A stretch of 64,000 bases of DNA from Sporothrix humicola (Eukaryota > Ascomycota > Sordariomycetes > Ophiostomatales > Ophiostomataceae), in assembly GCA_021396245.1 (NCBI GenBank), contig WNYE01000037.1, forward strand, positions 62,001 through 126,000. Direction: 5' to 3'. Below the pieces are notes generated by a model. The model was not told where the DNA came from, did not search any database, and saw nothing but the letters and a program-made list of their open reading frames with translations. Of the stretch, positions 22,080 through 35,400 are shown one piece after another (positions within the stretch are counted from its first letter, which is position 1; the number at the start of each line of letters is the position of its first letter). Position numbers and translations under genes: made by a program.

Positions 22080-23793
22080 CACCGCGCCCCTTTCCCAAGT
22101 TCCCAAAACTCTCCTAACAGACACGGCGCCCCTTGCAGCCACCTTTCTCTCGCGCCTGCCTCATGCATGGCAACATAGATAGCGGGAAACAGACGACAGA
22201 ATGCAGGACCAACGAGCCAAGAAAAGAAGGCTGTTGGGGCTGAGAACGGCCATTCTTCTCTTTGGGCCTTTTGTCTTTTTGTCGTGAGACAAGCGAGCCT
22301 CCTCTTCCTCTCCCTTGATTGTCCCTCTCCCTTGCTGAACATCGACCATCTTCCGCCTTCCGAAACTGCCCTGGCCGTTCTCCATGCTTCAGCAAAAGAC
22401 AAAGCTATCATCCCTTGCAAAAAAGAAAGGACACGGAAAAGATGGAAGCAAGCAATGGCTTCGAAGAAAGCAGACAACAACCACAGAACAAAAGAGGTGA
22501 GAAGATGCCCAAACGAGTAAAGACACTTCGCAAATCAACGGTCAGTCAGATACACCAGAGTGGCTGTCATGTGGTGGCTTGCCGTTTGGATGATGCCCCC
22601 TTTTATGATTGCTCTTTCACCTGCCCTCCGTTTTCAAGCTTAAAAAGGTGAGTTTTGACATGTCTTGAGCACCAAGGAACACCATGCTGGTCGAGACCAC
22701 GCGAGTTTACTTCGCCGTGCTCTGAGCTGGGGTTGGCCTCAATGTCAAGGACCTCTTGTCAAAAGGCCCGCCCCTTTCCCCTTTCTCTCTTTCAATATGC
22801 GGCCTCTGACAGACTTTCGTCTTTGCTTTCAATTTAAACCGTTGACCATTGCTTTCTTCTACTTTCCTCCTTTCCTAACCCTCCATTTTAATACCGGCTA
22901 CGGCTCCAGCATCCGAGCTTCGTTCGCTGCTGTGCAGGAGATATGTCGTTCTACTCCAACGCCCCTTGTCCCCCTATTCTTTGATGGGACCTTCTACCCA
23001 ACGCACGCGAGTGCCCACGACACCCCTTACCGTTTCCAGCAAAGACAATACAAGACATCTTTTTGGATCTCTTTGGGATTTGCTACTCTCCCGACAAAAT
23101 GGAGACTGGAGAGAGGGGGCTCCACCTGCAGACTCCAAAATACGGAGGCACAAACTACGCACGGAGCACGGAGCAGTCCGTACGGCACAGGTCGCAGGGG
23201 GGCATGTTTAAATAGGGAAATCAGGGTCCAGAACCAGCGGGCCCTGCATGGAGTGCATGCGAGCTTGTCCTCGAACTCGAATTTATGAGAGAAAGTAGAA
23301 AGCATCGACGATATTTCCCAATATTCGCTTGCACACATCCTGGAATCCTGGAGCGCAGCAACAGCCTCGGCCGTTTCCTTTGGCCACTGGTATTGCGGGA
23401 GATTTGCATTGGCAGCGGGTAGGGACGGCCAAGGCCAAAAACAGAAAGGCACAAGGACCTCCAAATGCGTCCACCGCCAGAGAACAAAACAAAAGAAGTT
23501 GAAGTGACCTGCCCTGATTTTGGGGAAAAATGACAAAGGAACAAAAGAAGATGGGTGGGATAAGGTAGGAGGATTTTTCCGATGCACATCCACCACCCAC
23601 ACTGACAGCATCCGTGGCTCTGGCAAGGATAAAAGGAGAAAAGTTGACAGCACAATCCTTCCGCCGAAGGGCTGAGTCGCCGCAACTGACAGCAATTTGG
23701 CAGCATGGGAAGACTGCAAGAGAAAAGAAAAAGTGTGTGTACGGAACCGACGAATCACAGTAGCCGGACTAGGAACCTTGACGACATTGTGTG

Positions 23794-23807
23794 CTCCATA
23801 CGGAGTA
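23794..23807 (+). repeat. CTCCATACGGAGTA near-palindromic element, copy 2
   Basis: Identical over 14 bp to the copy at 20055; the following C extends the core to TACGGAGTAC. Confidence 0.6.
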
Positions 23808-26800
23808 CTTGCACGTACAAACAGCATGCCGACAGCTAGGCTGGGCTTTGGGTGAGAACTCACTTTGCTCTACGGCACAAGGCTGCTGACGGGCATCAGC
23901 CTCCATCCATATTCCTGATCTCTTAGAAAAGAGGCACAGCCTTACATTGGCGCCTTACTTTCGGCTTTCATAAAGATTGAAGTTTCTTCGCCCTGGTCGG
24001 CTCCGTTCCGGGAACGTGTGAATTGTATTCATTCTACTACTTCATCCACGTACTGTCCCTGTGCTGTGCCGTGCATCGCCTCGCCGTCAAATTCTCTATT
24101 TCTCTTGGCCGGTCCTTTGCCACGTTCCTTTCGGTCTGACGACTCATGGTATCTTAACTGGCAGAAAAGAAAACCTAGATGAATTCTCACTGAAATCAGG
24201 CTTGGGTCTCGGGCCAGTCATCTTCCGTTTATCTGTCAACCTCTTTTCTTGACTCTTCTCACAGTCCTATTTTCCTTGGTGGACTTGACCCGTGGTGTAA
24301 CCTAGCGGCTTGCCACCGTTTTGATGGATTTACGTTCGTACACAATTAGTTGATTTTTTTGAGGAACGTCTATGCTTTCTGAGAATTGTCTGTTTCCAAA
24401 TTAATCTATGCAGTTCGGTCGTTGAAATGACTGAACAATCTCGTCGTCAGCCCTCATCATCCTCTTGTTCTCACCGGGGAAGCGTCTAGACAGCGGCTGT
24501 TCTTGCACTTGACTTTGGTCTGGTACGAGCTGACACTGCTGAATTCATATTTAAAGTAGAATCAACCAGAAAAAAAAAGGCGTTTTAATGTGCAGTGCGT
24601 TATATGATTGCGGCCGTCTTACAGCTGATAATTTAACAAGTGACTTTGAGAAAGGCGAGAAAAGCCACTGTAGTACCAATGTACAGCCCAAAACCATGGG
24701 CAACCATGCATGGAGAGACAAGAAAATACCAAATCTTGCAGTTTTGCAAACTTGATGAATCGTTGTGCATGTGCTCTGCGATAATTTCTTTCTCTTCTCG
24801 GCTCTTCACATGCTGACGGCTCTAGCCTACGTCATGTTTTCATATGGAAACACACAAAGCAACGTTCTCTTCTGTGAGAGTGTTTTTTCATGTTAGAAAC
24901 GTAACGCAGAACAATTAAAACGACGGAATCTGCGGAGTTAAACAGATGGAGGGAACGGGATGAGATGGTTCTTGATCTTGTTTACGGAGAACTGTGCACC
25001 CTCTCGGCCATATTCCTGCCTTTTCTCCTCTCCCATCTCGGGGCTCGGGGAAGCTGTCCCGTCTTCCTAGAGATTGACTTTTTTGGCTTAGATCTCCGAG
25101 CAGGGAAGACCTTGGCAGAGAACGGTCTTGCATTTTTTATGCAAGTACTGTCTTTCCGTTGTGCCTGCTTCTGAGACCCGTCTGTCCCTGTCCTACTGCT
25201 GAATTTGGCAGACAAGTAGAGTAAAGAGACCAGGAGAGACCACGACGCAGCAGCAAGATTGTCGTATACAATTTGGCCTAGAAACAGAAACACGAAAAGA
25301 AAGACAGATCGAAGCGAAAATGCAATCAAAATGCAGGTATGGCATGTCGTGCAGGCAATAAACTCGGGCATCAAATGCATATGATCGATTGACAAACTGT
25401 CTCTGTAATCAGCGGCGCTGGAAACTTTACACGAGGGATATTACTTGGAAACGGCATAGAGTTTACTTTGCTTCTAGACGATAGATTATTCAAGCAGCCT
25501 GAAACTACCATACAGGGGGCTTTCCCATTTTGTTTGTATTTTGAGGTAAAGTTTAGTCTTTAGAACTAGGAGACGTTGAATTCTCGATTACTCCATGCAA
25601 GGGGGCATTGTTGTCAATAGATCAGAGACAAGCTTTTTGAGTCTTGTCGATCAGTAGCCACAACGCAAGGAAGCCCTTCAGACTCCCGCTAACCACACAG
25701 GTTTAGAACCACAGACAACCCCCTGTCCCCTGCGTAAATTCTGCATGTTTAGAGACGAGTTACGTTTTTAAACGTTGATTCAACGTTGATTCGAACATTT
25801 CTCAGCCGGCATTGTGACCCAGAACAGATCGACATGCAGACGGACCGTTTCTAGAAAACTCTTGAGGTGTGAAGGTGAGGGGTTGTCATTATGAATGGAC
25901 AAGGCTTTTACCGTTGCTGTTGCTGTTACTATTCTTGACCGACTGTCCTTGAATGTACATTTTCAATAGTTTCCATGCAAGGGAGAGCTGTGCAGGCCGT
26001 TGAGGTTTAAGAAAAAAAAAAGAGAAAAAAAGGAACTGGCAAGGCTTAAAGGTCCTGTGGGAATAAGGCAGTGCACATAGCATCTGCAATGTACATAATC
26101 AACATAATGCACTAATTCTACATACTAGTGTGATTCCGCCTGCATATTATGCACACGCAATCCACTCCCTGCATCGCCAACTTACACAGAATATGCAGGA
26201 TGGCATATGCAAATATATCACAAGACGCGCACTCCACACGTACATAATAGCAGGCAGATACTCACCCCATGTCTACCCCGGATTAGCACCTCCTGGTTTT
26301 GGTTGCTAACTCCAGGAAATGCGAGAAAGAAAACGCGTGGCAGTCTCTATGGCAGAGTGTTATATATGGTCATTTATTTGCAGGCTATATACAGAGTACA
26401 GAGTACCCGGAAGACGATGGATATGTGTGCTCCATCCCATACAGAGACTCAGAATTACAGCATCACCTTACGGGACAGCCGTCCGTGGCCCGCCATCCCG
26501 TCCTTTATACCAACGGCTTCTCCGTGGACTCTGTAAAAGATCTCATTCCGGGCAAGCGAGACTGTCGCATTTACTTTCTCAGCTATTTTTAGGAGACGGA
26601 GGCACTTTAGCAGTGCATGCTTCGGTGCCGTGCATTGTCTGCAGATTCCTGAAGTGATTGTGCCCAGGAACAAGACGACGCTCAATTACAAGTCTACAAT
26701 GAGCGCGGAAACCGGTATATTTTCTAGTTCATACTCTGAGGAGGACTGTCCTTCTTTTCTTTACACTGGAAGACGGTTCGATGCGTGTTCATCTGAAGAT

Positions 26801-27709
26801 TCAAAACGGAGAGGGCGATCAGTCGTCCGGTTAAATAGAAAGAGACCACCAAAGAGCGGAAAGAAGACGCAATAGTAGATATAATGGAGAATATGAGACG
26901 AAGCTTCTGTGGTATGCCCGTACATACAAAAGTAAACTATTTCATCTCAACAATATTCGATACGGAGGGAGATCACTTGACCGTCTGTCGACATTCAGGT
27001 ACTAAGCGGGGGTGGCCAATCAGCATCGACCTCACTGCGTTTTGATGTTCCCAACCCCTGAATCTGGGGTAAACCGGTGACGATGCAATGATAAACGCGT
27101 TGTGGTATCGCCACTGCTCGTGTTTTCTGTAGGGAACCCAAAATAGCTGTTCTGAATAAGCTCACATATTTTTGTCGATTATCTCACTTTTGAATGTTGA
27201 GCTCTGATCCTCAACCCAGAAAGGAGAAGAAGCTTTGACTCCGTTTTGTGGTGGATGTTTTGGTTTGTTTGGAGAACCCTTGACGCCGCTCCCAATGTGA
27301 CGGCACAACTGTGCAAGTACCTTCAGTGCGAACCACGTTAAAAAAGCTGCGACAGTTGCTGTATCAAGATTGTGGTTTCGCTTTTGCGAGGAGAACCCAT
27401 AGAAAATACCAATCAGCAAATCGCAATGGCCATTCTATTTCTGAATGAATATTTTCTGTGTGGCTCCCCTCGCTGCAATTGTTTCTGACGTTTGTGTTTC
27501 ATATATTGTGCGGTGAGAGGACCCTTTCTCCGTACCAAGACATAATGTGATGTGCCTATCCAGAGATGCGCCGGCTGTCGTAGAGTTTCTTCATAAAGAA
27601 AGCGTTTCCCTCCCCCCGCAGTCGATATGTTTCATTCTCTTCTGTGAAAAAGAAATATCACCAACAAACAACACACACTTAGGACGACATTGTCGACAAC
27701 ACCGCCACC

Positions 27710-28737
27710 ATGTTCTCCTCCCTCACCACAAAGCTGGCCATGAAAAAGATGGGCATCTCCAGCGACACCTTTAACTTTTCCGTGTCCGACGTCACCGGCA
27801 ACCCGCCTGCCGAAGACACAAAGACGGGCGCCAACAAGCTCAAGAAGACGCGCACAGGACCGCTGCCGCCGGGGACAGTGGCGGGCCTCGACGATGATTT
27901 GGACAGTAGTGAAAACGGCGGCAAGAAGTGGCCCGCCTGGATGTCGGTCAAGTCGCTGCCGCTCACCGTCCAGCCCTGGCTGACGCCGCCGCCGGCGCCC
28001 ATCCCGGTGGCCACGGCGTGCCCGAAAAAGGGCGACACGGCGCCGCTGGACCGGGACCGGAAACTGGCCGTCGGTGGTGGCGGGAAGCCGGTTGTTGTGG
28101 TGTTTTTGAGATGTGTGGGGTGTGCTTGTAAGTGTCCGCCCTGCGTAGCAGGCAGATAAACATCACGGGGTACATTCAATCTGCTAACATGGGGGTACGT
28201 GTAGTCGCCCAGAAAACATTCTTGAACCTCCGCACGCTGGCGAACCGCTACGCCGGCCAGCTCACGTGTATTGCCGTCTCGCACTCGTCGTTCCCGGCCA
28301 CGCAAAAGTGGCTCGACCTCATGGGCGGCGCATGGAACGTCCAGATCGTCATTGACGAGGACCGCGCCGTCTATGCGGCATGGGGTCTGGGACTCGGGTC
28401 CGTGTGGTATGTCCTCAATCCGAGCACGCAGATCCAGTCGTGGAAGGAGACCGGGTGGCTGGGCCAGACCGTGGCCGGCTACATGGAGCAGCGGAAGCCG
28501 GGCAAGGGCGGTGCCGGCGGTGACAAGGCAGCCGACGCCCCTGCGCCCGTATCGACCGGCGGCTCAGGCGTTGTCGACGCCGTGTCCGACGGCCCTGCCA
28601 CGATCATGGGCAACAAGTGGCAGCAGGCGGGCGCTTTTGCCATCAACAGCCGGGGCATCGTCATGTACGGCCAAAAGGCGCTCAAGGCAGACGACGTGCT
28701 GGACCTGGACCAGGCTATCGCGTCTCTCGGGCTGTGA
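27710..28737 (+). CDS. AhpC/TSA antioxidant-like (PRXL2-type) thioredoxin-fold protein
   Basis: Two exons (27710-28127 and 28205-28737) flank a 77 nt intron with a GTAAGT donor, giving 316 residues. The splice falls inside the active-site region and restores VVVVFLRCVGCAFAQKTF, the start of the thioredoxin-like domain of the peroxiredoxin-like 2 group; C135 and C138 are candidate redox cysteines, with C138 in the usual place. Beyond it, NLRTLANRYAGQLTCIAVSHS, GLGLGSVWYVLNPSTQI and the C-terminal strand GAFAINSRGIVMYGQKA match the fold. Residues 1-125 are a Pro/Lys-rich N-terminal extension. The start ATG has near-perfect context (CGCCACCATG). The family is linked to redox defence, but peroxidase activity is not established for most fungal members. 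A Gly/Ala/Pro insert lies at about residues 240-280. Confidence 0.85.
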
Positions 28738-30231
28738 TCGGAGAGAGTACGAATGCGGTGTCGTGTACGATGACTGTGGTTGCTTTTGATTTGTTCCTTG
28801 ATATCTCTGTGGCTGTATTTGTTTGGCGTTTGGTGTTTCTTTTTGAGCTTGAATCCTGATTCAATATGAACGCAATGATTTGTAACCAAGATGTATTTCC
28901 GTGAGGGCAATGTGCTGTGTGAAGCAACAACATGATAAGAATAGGCCACCATTTGTACGCCCATAGAATACTAACGGCCTGTTTTCCAAACCCAATATTG
29001 ACTCCAAAGGCTGTGCAACAAAAAGGAACATGACAAGACAAAAGTACAAAGCGCCAAAAGACAGAGAAAGCAAGAAAGATGTCCGGGCTGTCATCAGCCA
29101 ATCCCAAAACTTAGACCAGAGCAAACCCATCAAGTCACTGTGGTACTTCATAAACTCCCAGTGTGAAGGACACTGATATCCTGTGGTACATCCCGGGTCC
29201 ATAAAGTCCATAAACACCGAAACCGAGGCCATAACCTGTCATATGTTACCTGTTTGTCCTCGCGCCGTATTCAAACTTTGGTCCCTCAAAACAACTCCGC
29301 CTTTCTCTTCACTTGTGACGCTGGGTTTTGACCTGCTCGCTTTTTGTGTTCTCGTGTTGCGTGTTTTTCAAAAAATGTTGACGCCTGCCTTTGTTGTTGT
29401 GTGTAGTAAAAAATATAAAAACTTTCTCGAAAATCCTTTTTGTTCCTTTTTTAATAAACCATCCCCAGCACAGCCCAAGAGAGAAAAGCACACCAGAAGT
29501 AAAAGCACGAAAGAAACTTGATGACCTAAACCAGCGAAAGAAAAGACAAAAGGGGGGAAGAGTACCGCAACAACCACCATTACTTGCAGGTAAAAAATAT
29601 AGAGTGTAAAGGATAATAAAGTCAACCGGCCCAAAAAACAGATGTCCCCAGGTAAACAAAAACCACGCGCAGTTGCAAAACAAAACCCATGAAATGAAAT
29701 AAAAGTAAACAAAGGTAAAGCCCAACCACCTTCCAGAATAAAACAAAGTATTTCCCTCGTTGCTCCTTTGTGATGGAATAAAAAGAAAAAAGAGGACACC
29801 AAAAAACCAAAACAAAACGCAGACATCCAAGAACCGCCAAAGATAAATGTTGAAGAACGACCAGGGGGAAGTAACACAACCCAAAAATAAAAAAGACAGT
29901 CAACTGCGCCGACAGACAATAGGGGGGTGTTGTTTGTGAAAATAAACCCTGAGCTCTAAACCCGTACTCAAAGTGAAAAATCGGAAGCGGACGCCTCGTG
30001 TGTGCAAAATAAAAGCAAATAAAAGGGGAGAGAAAGCAGACACAGGCAGAGAGAAGTGTTCAAAACGGGACATGTTCAAACCGTGTGGCGCTGATCATTG
30101 GCCCTGCCATCTGGCTTATCCTCTGGCTTGCCCTCGGGTCTCCCGTCGGGCTTGACTTTGGGTTTGCCGTCAGTCTGGCCTCCGCAATACTTCTCAAGCC
30201 TGGCCCGCTCGGACTTGGACCGCTGCGGCGT
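28738..30231. other. Convergent 3' intergenic region, A-rich
   Basis: Between the 3' ends of the AhpC/TSA-like gene and the minus-strand hypothetical. 29400-29960 is strongly A-rich on the plus strand. ORFs on the minus strand here (up to 191 codons) are Phe/Leu-rich by composition and are not credible genes. Confidence 0.55.
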
Positions 30232-32430
30232 CTAGCCCCAGACGCTGGCCTGGACACCCATACCGGGCTTGCCGCTGTTGCCCCACACGCTGCCGCCGCG
30301 GTTGCCCCAGCCGGACACGCCCATCGCAGAGCCGTCCGGTGTCGTGGCCGACGGGTTGGACGACGAGCCGCTAACGGGGGCATTGTCCTTGGGCGAGGCC
30401 AGGGGTGTCGTCGAGCGCTTGTTCAGCGAGGTGTTGCCGGCCGACGAGCTGCCGCTGACGGACGGGCGGGTACCGATGGGAGCAACTGCGCTGCCCTGAT
30501 TGGCGCTCGAACCGGGCTTGCCGTTGATGGGCGAGTTGCCGGGAGACGAGGTGTTGGTCCGGCTGGCCTGTGATGCCTGTTGCTGTTGTGACTGCTGGTC
30601 GCCGTTGTTGGGCTGCGGGCTGGAAGTGCTGTTGGCGCGCGACCGTGGGGTGGCACCGATCGAGGGCGAGGCAGTCGTCACGCCGTCCTTGGAAACGGCG
30701 TCGGCAGCGGTAGTACCCGGCGGCGGGGCACGGCCGTACTCATAGGCCAGGGGCGAGGGGCCACGCTGCGAGTTGGAGCCGGGAGGGCCGTGGAGAGGGC
30801 CGGGAACACCGGGGCGCGGGGTGCCAGTCTCGTCAATGTAGCCGCCGGTCTCGGCGAAAGCGCCTTCGCCGTAGAGGGCGCTGCGCTGGCGGGCAATCAG
30901 GTCGCGGCGTTCGGTCTCGGACATGCTACCGGGGCTAAGGGTGCGGTCGGGCTTGTTACCGAAAGACGAGAGCTCGGCAAGCATAGCTGCAGAGTCAAAA
31001 GGAGCAAGAATGTTAGTTCCAGAAGGTCATTTCAAAACACAAGGGAGAAGAGGACGAGTAATGTGGAGAAGGAGAAGAAAAACAGCAATCATGGCAAAAG
31101 AGGAGAGACAAAATAACACATCCCAAACTTCTGGGTTAAACAGGAGAGGGGGGAAGAGCAAAAGAAAGAGAAAAAAAAGAATTGCACTTGCGGTGACTAT
31201 TAAACTGTGTAAGGTGTTGTTGCATTTGACAAGGAAAACAGCGCTCTCTTCTTGGCCCCCTTTTTTGTTCTTCCCTGTCCGGCCCCTGGCTTTTTTCTCG
31301 GCGCTGTAAAAAAAAATATGGCCGCCCGTTTGGAATATGAAAATCAAAATATTGCTCTTTCCCACTCTATATCCCTGTGATGTCCCGGAGTATGTGTTTT
31401 TGCTCTCCCATGTGCCGTATAAAATGCAAAAAAGTATGATGTGCAAAACAGAAAAAGAAAAGGCGAATAACCAGAAACGGAAATGCGAAAAGATAGGGGT
31501 AAAAGACGATGTGTGACGGGAGGACGACAAAAGAACAAGGTCCAATGGGAACCACGTCTGATGTGTGCCTTTTTGATGTTGCTTTTTGCTGTATGGTGCT
31601 TTGCGGTGTGTATATTGTGTTGAGTTTATACGGAGGGGGAAGGCCTACTTCGGTTGTATTGCTGCTCCTGATGATAGTTGCGCAGCTCACGCTCACGCTG
31701 GGCTGCCATGCGGCGCTTGGCCTGGATCACCTGTTCGGCCTCGTTGGATCCGCGCGAGGACTGGTGTCTCTGGCTGGCGTAGAAGTTCTGGAGGTTCGAC
31801 TGGTGGGCACCGCGAGCGTCGCCGAACTCGGCCATGGAGTGAGGACGGGAGTTGGGGTGACCCTGACGGCCATCTAAAAGAAGGGAAACGTGTTAGTGGT
31901 TAGATCATCAGATGATGCCCCATCATCAGCATAAGCCAGTCGTATCGTATCTTATCGAGTCGAGCAGAGTCTAGCTTGGCCGGCAACGGAGCATCAAGGT
32001 CGGGGAAAAGAAAGATTAACCGGGGCCGAATGGCCAAGCTCCCGGGCAAAACGCGTCTGGGAACTCACCAAAGCCCGGGTGCTTCCTAGCAGGGCCGATG
32101 GGGGGAGAATTCCACTCACGTCGGCCAGGCACCCCATACATCTTGCCACTCTTCACCAGGTTGTCAATAGCACGGTCCACCTCTGTAATTCGGTTAGTCA
32201 ATGCTTTCTCGACAGTTGTCATCCAAAATCCTTGTATGCCCAGGTGTCCACATACCCTCGAGCTGGTGGTAAAAGGGCAGGCCCTCCTGGCCCTGCGATG
32301 GCGGCGGCGGAGCCTGACCGGGGACAGTGGAGCTAGCACCGGAGCGGACCGTTTGGCTGTCAATGTCCAGGTCATTCCATGCGTTCTGGCCAGGCGCAGG
32401 CCATGGCCGAGAGCCCTCGTAGTAGGACAT
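30232..32430 (-). CDS. Conserved fungal hypothetical protein, Ser/Gly/Gln-rich (four exons)
   Basis: Exons read 32430-32256, 32182-32069, 31873-31649 and 30986-30232, giving 422 residues. Introns are 73, 195, and 662 nt; donors are GTATGT, GTGAGT and GTAGGC, and the last intron ends after a CTAAC branch word and a T-rich tract. The N-terminus is MSYYEGSRPWPAPGQ; then a short helical segment (VDRAIDNLVKSGKMYGVPGRR), a charged coiled stretch (EAEQVIQAKRRMAAQRERELRNY), and a conserved-looking block SETERRDLIARQRSALYGE. The C-terminal half is disordered (Ser, Pro, Gln) and ends in repeats of VWGNSG/VWG type. No enzyme motif or membrane segment is present. The pattern of small conserved blocks in a disordered chain suggests an adaptor, but I do not know the function. 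Without the long intron the frame would end at 31626 after SRPSPSV. Confidence 0.75.
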
Positions 32431-35400
32431 GGCTGTGGTGTAGTGTAAACGGTGCGAAGAAACCGACGAGGCTGGTGGTAGAACCGGGAGTTCGAAAAGG
32501 GTCTACGGAACCCTAGAGGAAAGAAACCTTCGATAACCGGCTCGCGAAGGAGGAGGAAACGGAGGAAGGAATCAAAATCGAAGAATCAAACGGGAAACCG
32601 ATCGAGTCGAGAGTCGAGTTCGGTTTGTAACGTCGGAAGCGCGCGCTGTTGTGGTTGCGGCAGGTGGGAAAACTATCTGTCTGCAAAGTTCGGTTACTTG
32701 TTAACAAAAAATTGCTGTCCCGCGGTCGAACTGATGGAAAAGGCTGTCCCCGGAAAAATCAAAAGATGGTGCTAATGTGCTAAAAAAAGTATAGTGTATG
32801 TTCTTCTTGCGAGGGCGTGGCGAGTCGGCCGGGACGGTTAGGGGCAAAATAGCGTAAAGTGTGTGATGCTGGTGCAATGGAAAGCTATGTTCCTGGTAGA
32901 ACGGCAGAAAAAAAAAGGCCCAAAGTTTAAAAGTCCACTGAGACATAAAAAGGCAAGGGACCAAAAAAGACGCTCAGAAGCGGACTGCGGGCAGCCAACA
33001 GATGGAAGCTGTCAAGGCACTGTGTGAGAGAACTGGAAAGCAAGGCTGCCTTCTTTCGTCCTCCCCTATCAGTCCTCTTCAAGTGGGACAGATAGGAATT
33101 GGAGGACAGGAGTGTAAGGAGTGTAAGGAGTATTGTGCGCAGGCAAGGCAGGATGGGTGTACAAGCCCAAGGTCGAAGCAGAGGATAGGGCCACAAGCGA
33201 CGCGGGGACATGGGAGAATGCGACAGGCGCAAGCCGGGATAGGGAGAAAAGGGTGGGCGAGGAAAATATGGTGGACAGACGAGGCAGAGGCAAAAGAGGT
33301 TGAGCCGGTCGTGGGGAAAGGAGAACGAGGGGGGGCGTGTGTACGTATGTGTGTGCGCCGCGCGCAGAGTGCTGTTGGAACCGTTGGTCGACAGAGTCGA
33401 TATGCGTTGTATGCGGTCTTTGATGCTCGAGTGCGTGCGCGTGCGCGAGAAAAGAGAGAGAGACGGCTGGCGCCGCGGCGGGAACTGCCACACGGGGTAA
33501 GAAGGTTGAAAGGGCAGAAAGTAGGACAATAAGTCGAGGATGAATATTGGATGGGAGCAATGAGGCAATGAGTCGTTGTCGAGTCAGGGCAAATGCAAAG
33601 CTTCCCCTCGAGAATTGGCAATGTCGTCCGGTTGGTAGTTGGCCAGCAACAATGGTCGGGTCGCCAACAGCCGTTGATGTCGAATAGGGGTTCGCAAGAC
33701 AAGACGGAGAGAGCAGGTCAAGCTTCGGTTTGCGACGGTCGGGCTTGCGGTCGTAGTGACGAGGTGTGGCGGTGGCCTCCGTTGAAGAAAAAGGATGGAA
33801 GAAGGAAAGGAAGGGATGGAATAGGGTTCAGGTTCGGGAAAGGGGGTGGTGGTGGACAGACAGAGTGACTGAAGCGCAAAAAAAAGGTCGAGGAACCGAC
33901 TCGGGAAAAGGAGAACACACGCAAAGAACGCAAAAAAGGGAAAACAGGTGATGCGAAACACGTACCCAGTAAAGAACAAACTGTTGGCCGTCGACGAAGA
34001 AAAGGAGGAAAAGAAGAAGAAGAAAACAAAAAGAAGGAAAGAAAAGAATACACACAAAAAAAAGAAAGATGACAACCCAAAAAGTCGTGAAGAAAGGAGG
34101 TCGACAACGCGAGCGTCGAAGAAAGTGAGGGTCGATCGTTTTCGAGAAGAAAAGGAAGAAGGGGAGCAAAGAGGGAGCAGAGAAAGAAAGTACTGCAACG
34201 GGAAGAAACGAGACAAGGTCACGTTTTTCTTTTTCTGGCTTTTTTTTCTTCTCCTTCTGTAAATTGTCTCGTTTCCTGAGATGGCAGCACAAAACGGCGC
34301 TCTCCCCAGTTCTTTCTGGGTACAAAAGGTATTTTCTGTATTAAATTTTGGTCCCTAAAACCAAGACGGAGTACGAGTAATTTCGCACGAGGGAACGGCG
34401 TCGACCCGTTTTTGTTCGAGATGACGACCGAAGGGGACCCCTGTGCCGGTTAGAAGGGGAGAGGGGGGGTCTCGTCGAAAAAGAGAGTGGGCGAGCAGGG
34501 GTATGCGGCGCGATAATAGCACCTGTAGCGAACGCGGGAGAGGATGAGGATCGCGGCCGGGGCACAAAAAGAAAAACGATGCTGTTGGAAGATGCTTCTA
34601 CTGAGGACTGTGTAAAAGAGAGGATGCAAGTTGGAGGAAGATGCAAGAAGACGAGCCAGAATAACAAAAGTTCAAAAAGGGGGCCAACAACACAGAAAGG
34701 ACCGAGGCGAAAAGGGAAGGAACGATGAACGAAACGAAGGGGGTGGAGAGAAGGAGCAATGGAGACGGGCGGAAAGAGGGAAACAACAGATGGAAGGAAA
34801 AGGCCCAAAAAGAGGGAATTGGCAGGCGCCGTCTTTCACTCAGTGCTATGTACTGAGGCTTAAAAAATCCAATAAAAAATTGAATAAAAAATAAAAGCCA
34901 AGATTACCGAAGTAAGTCCCTCGCTTTAAGCTACAAGTCATGACACGTCCTTTTGGCAGCTGCCCGTTAATGTTGATAGTGCTCTGGAAAACGTCAACGC
35001 GACACTTGACAGTGGCAGACGGTGCCTGAAAAAATGCGCCTGAAAAAAAACCACGCCAGCGCAGCGAAATCGAAAGGTTCTGGCGGCAGGCGCGATCATC
35101 GGAAATGGAGGAGCGAAAAAGTTGCCAGCAAAAAAAAGGACAAAAAGAGCAGGAGCGCGTAAAAAGGCGTAACGAGAAAAATGTGGGGCGGCATCGTTCG
35201 GCGCTCTCTTTCCTTGGTGTATTCCCGTGGATCCGCTTCAAGTCCCAAGACGAGACACCAACCCAGACGGCCGGCTCTTTCCTTGTCTTTGGGCTTGGGG
35301 CGTTCTGTTAAATTTTGGCATTTTTTGGCAGTTTTGGCAGCGGCGATAGGTTGTGATAGCGTACGGGTTTCAAAAGGACTTGTGAGGCGCCTGTGGCGCT

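Larger units (their letters stand above)
17616..27709. other. Ten-kilobase stretch without a convincing gene
   Basis: 17616-19200 is purine-rich on the plus strand, i.e. pyrimidine-rich in the sense of the minus-strand Cid1-type gene, and is probably its promoter and leader. The rest (about 19.2-27.6 kb) has only short ORFs in all frames, none with a recognisable motif or splice-compatible partner that I could find. It contains several copies of a TACGGAGTA-type element, a 9-bp tandem repeat near 20944-20970 (GCCACGAGA-like, three units) and AT-richer patches around 24.3-26.2 kb. A long non-coding RNA, a degraded repeat or small lineage-specific genes cannot be excluded. Confidence 0.5.

Noticed and set aside
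25780..25800. GATTCGAAC word resembling a reverse tRNA B box
   Set aside because: No A box, stems or anticodon arm can be built around it; I found no tRNA in the window.
27679..28305. 208-codon minus-strand ORF across the AhpC/TSA-like gene
   Set aside because: Exact antisense shadow of a GC-rich coding exon and its intron; sense strand has the family motifs.
32927..34325. Overlapping ORFs of 150-213 codons on both strands
   Set aside because: All fall in a polypurine/polypyrimidine tract and are low-complexity; none is distinct from the others.
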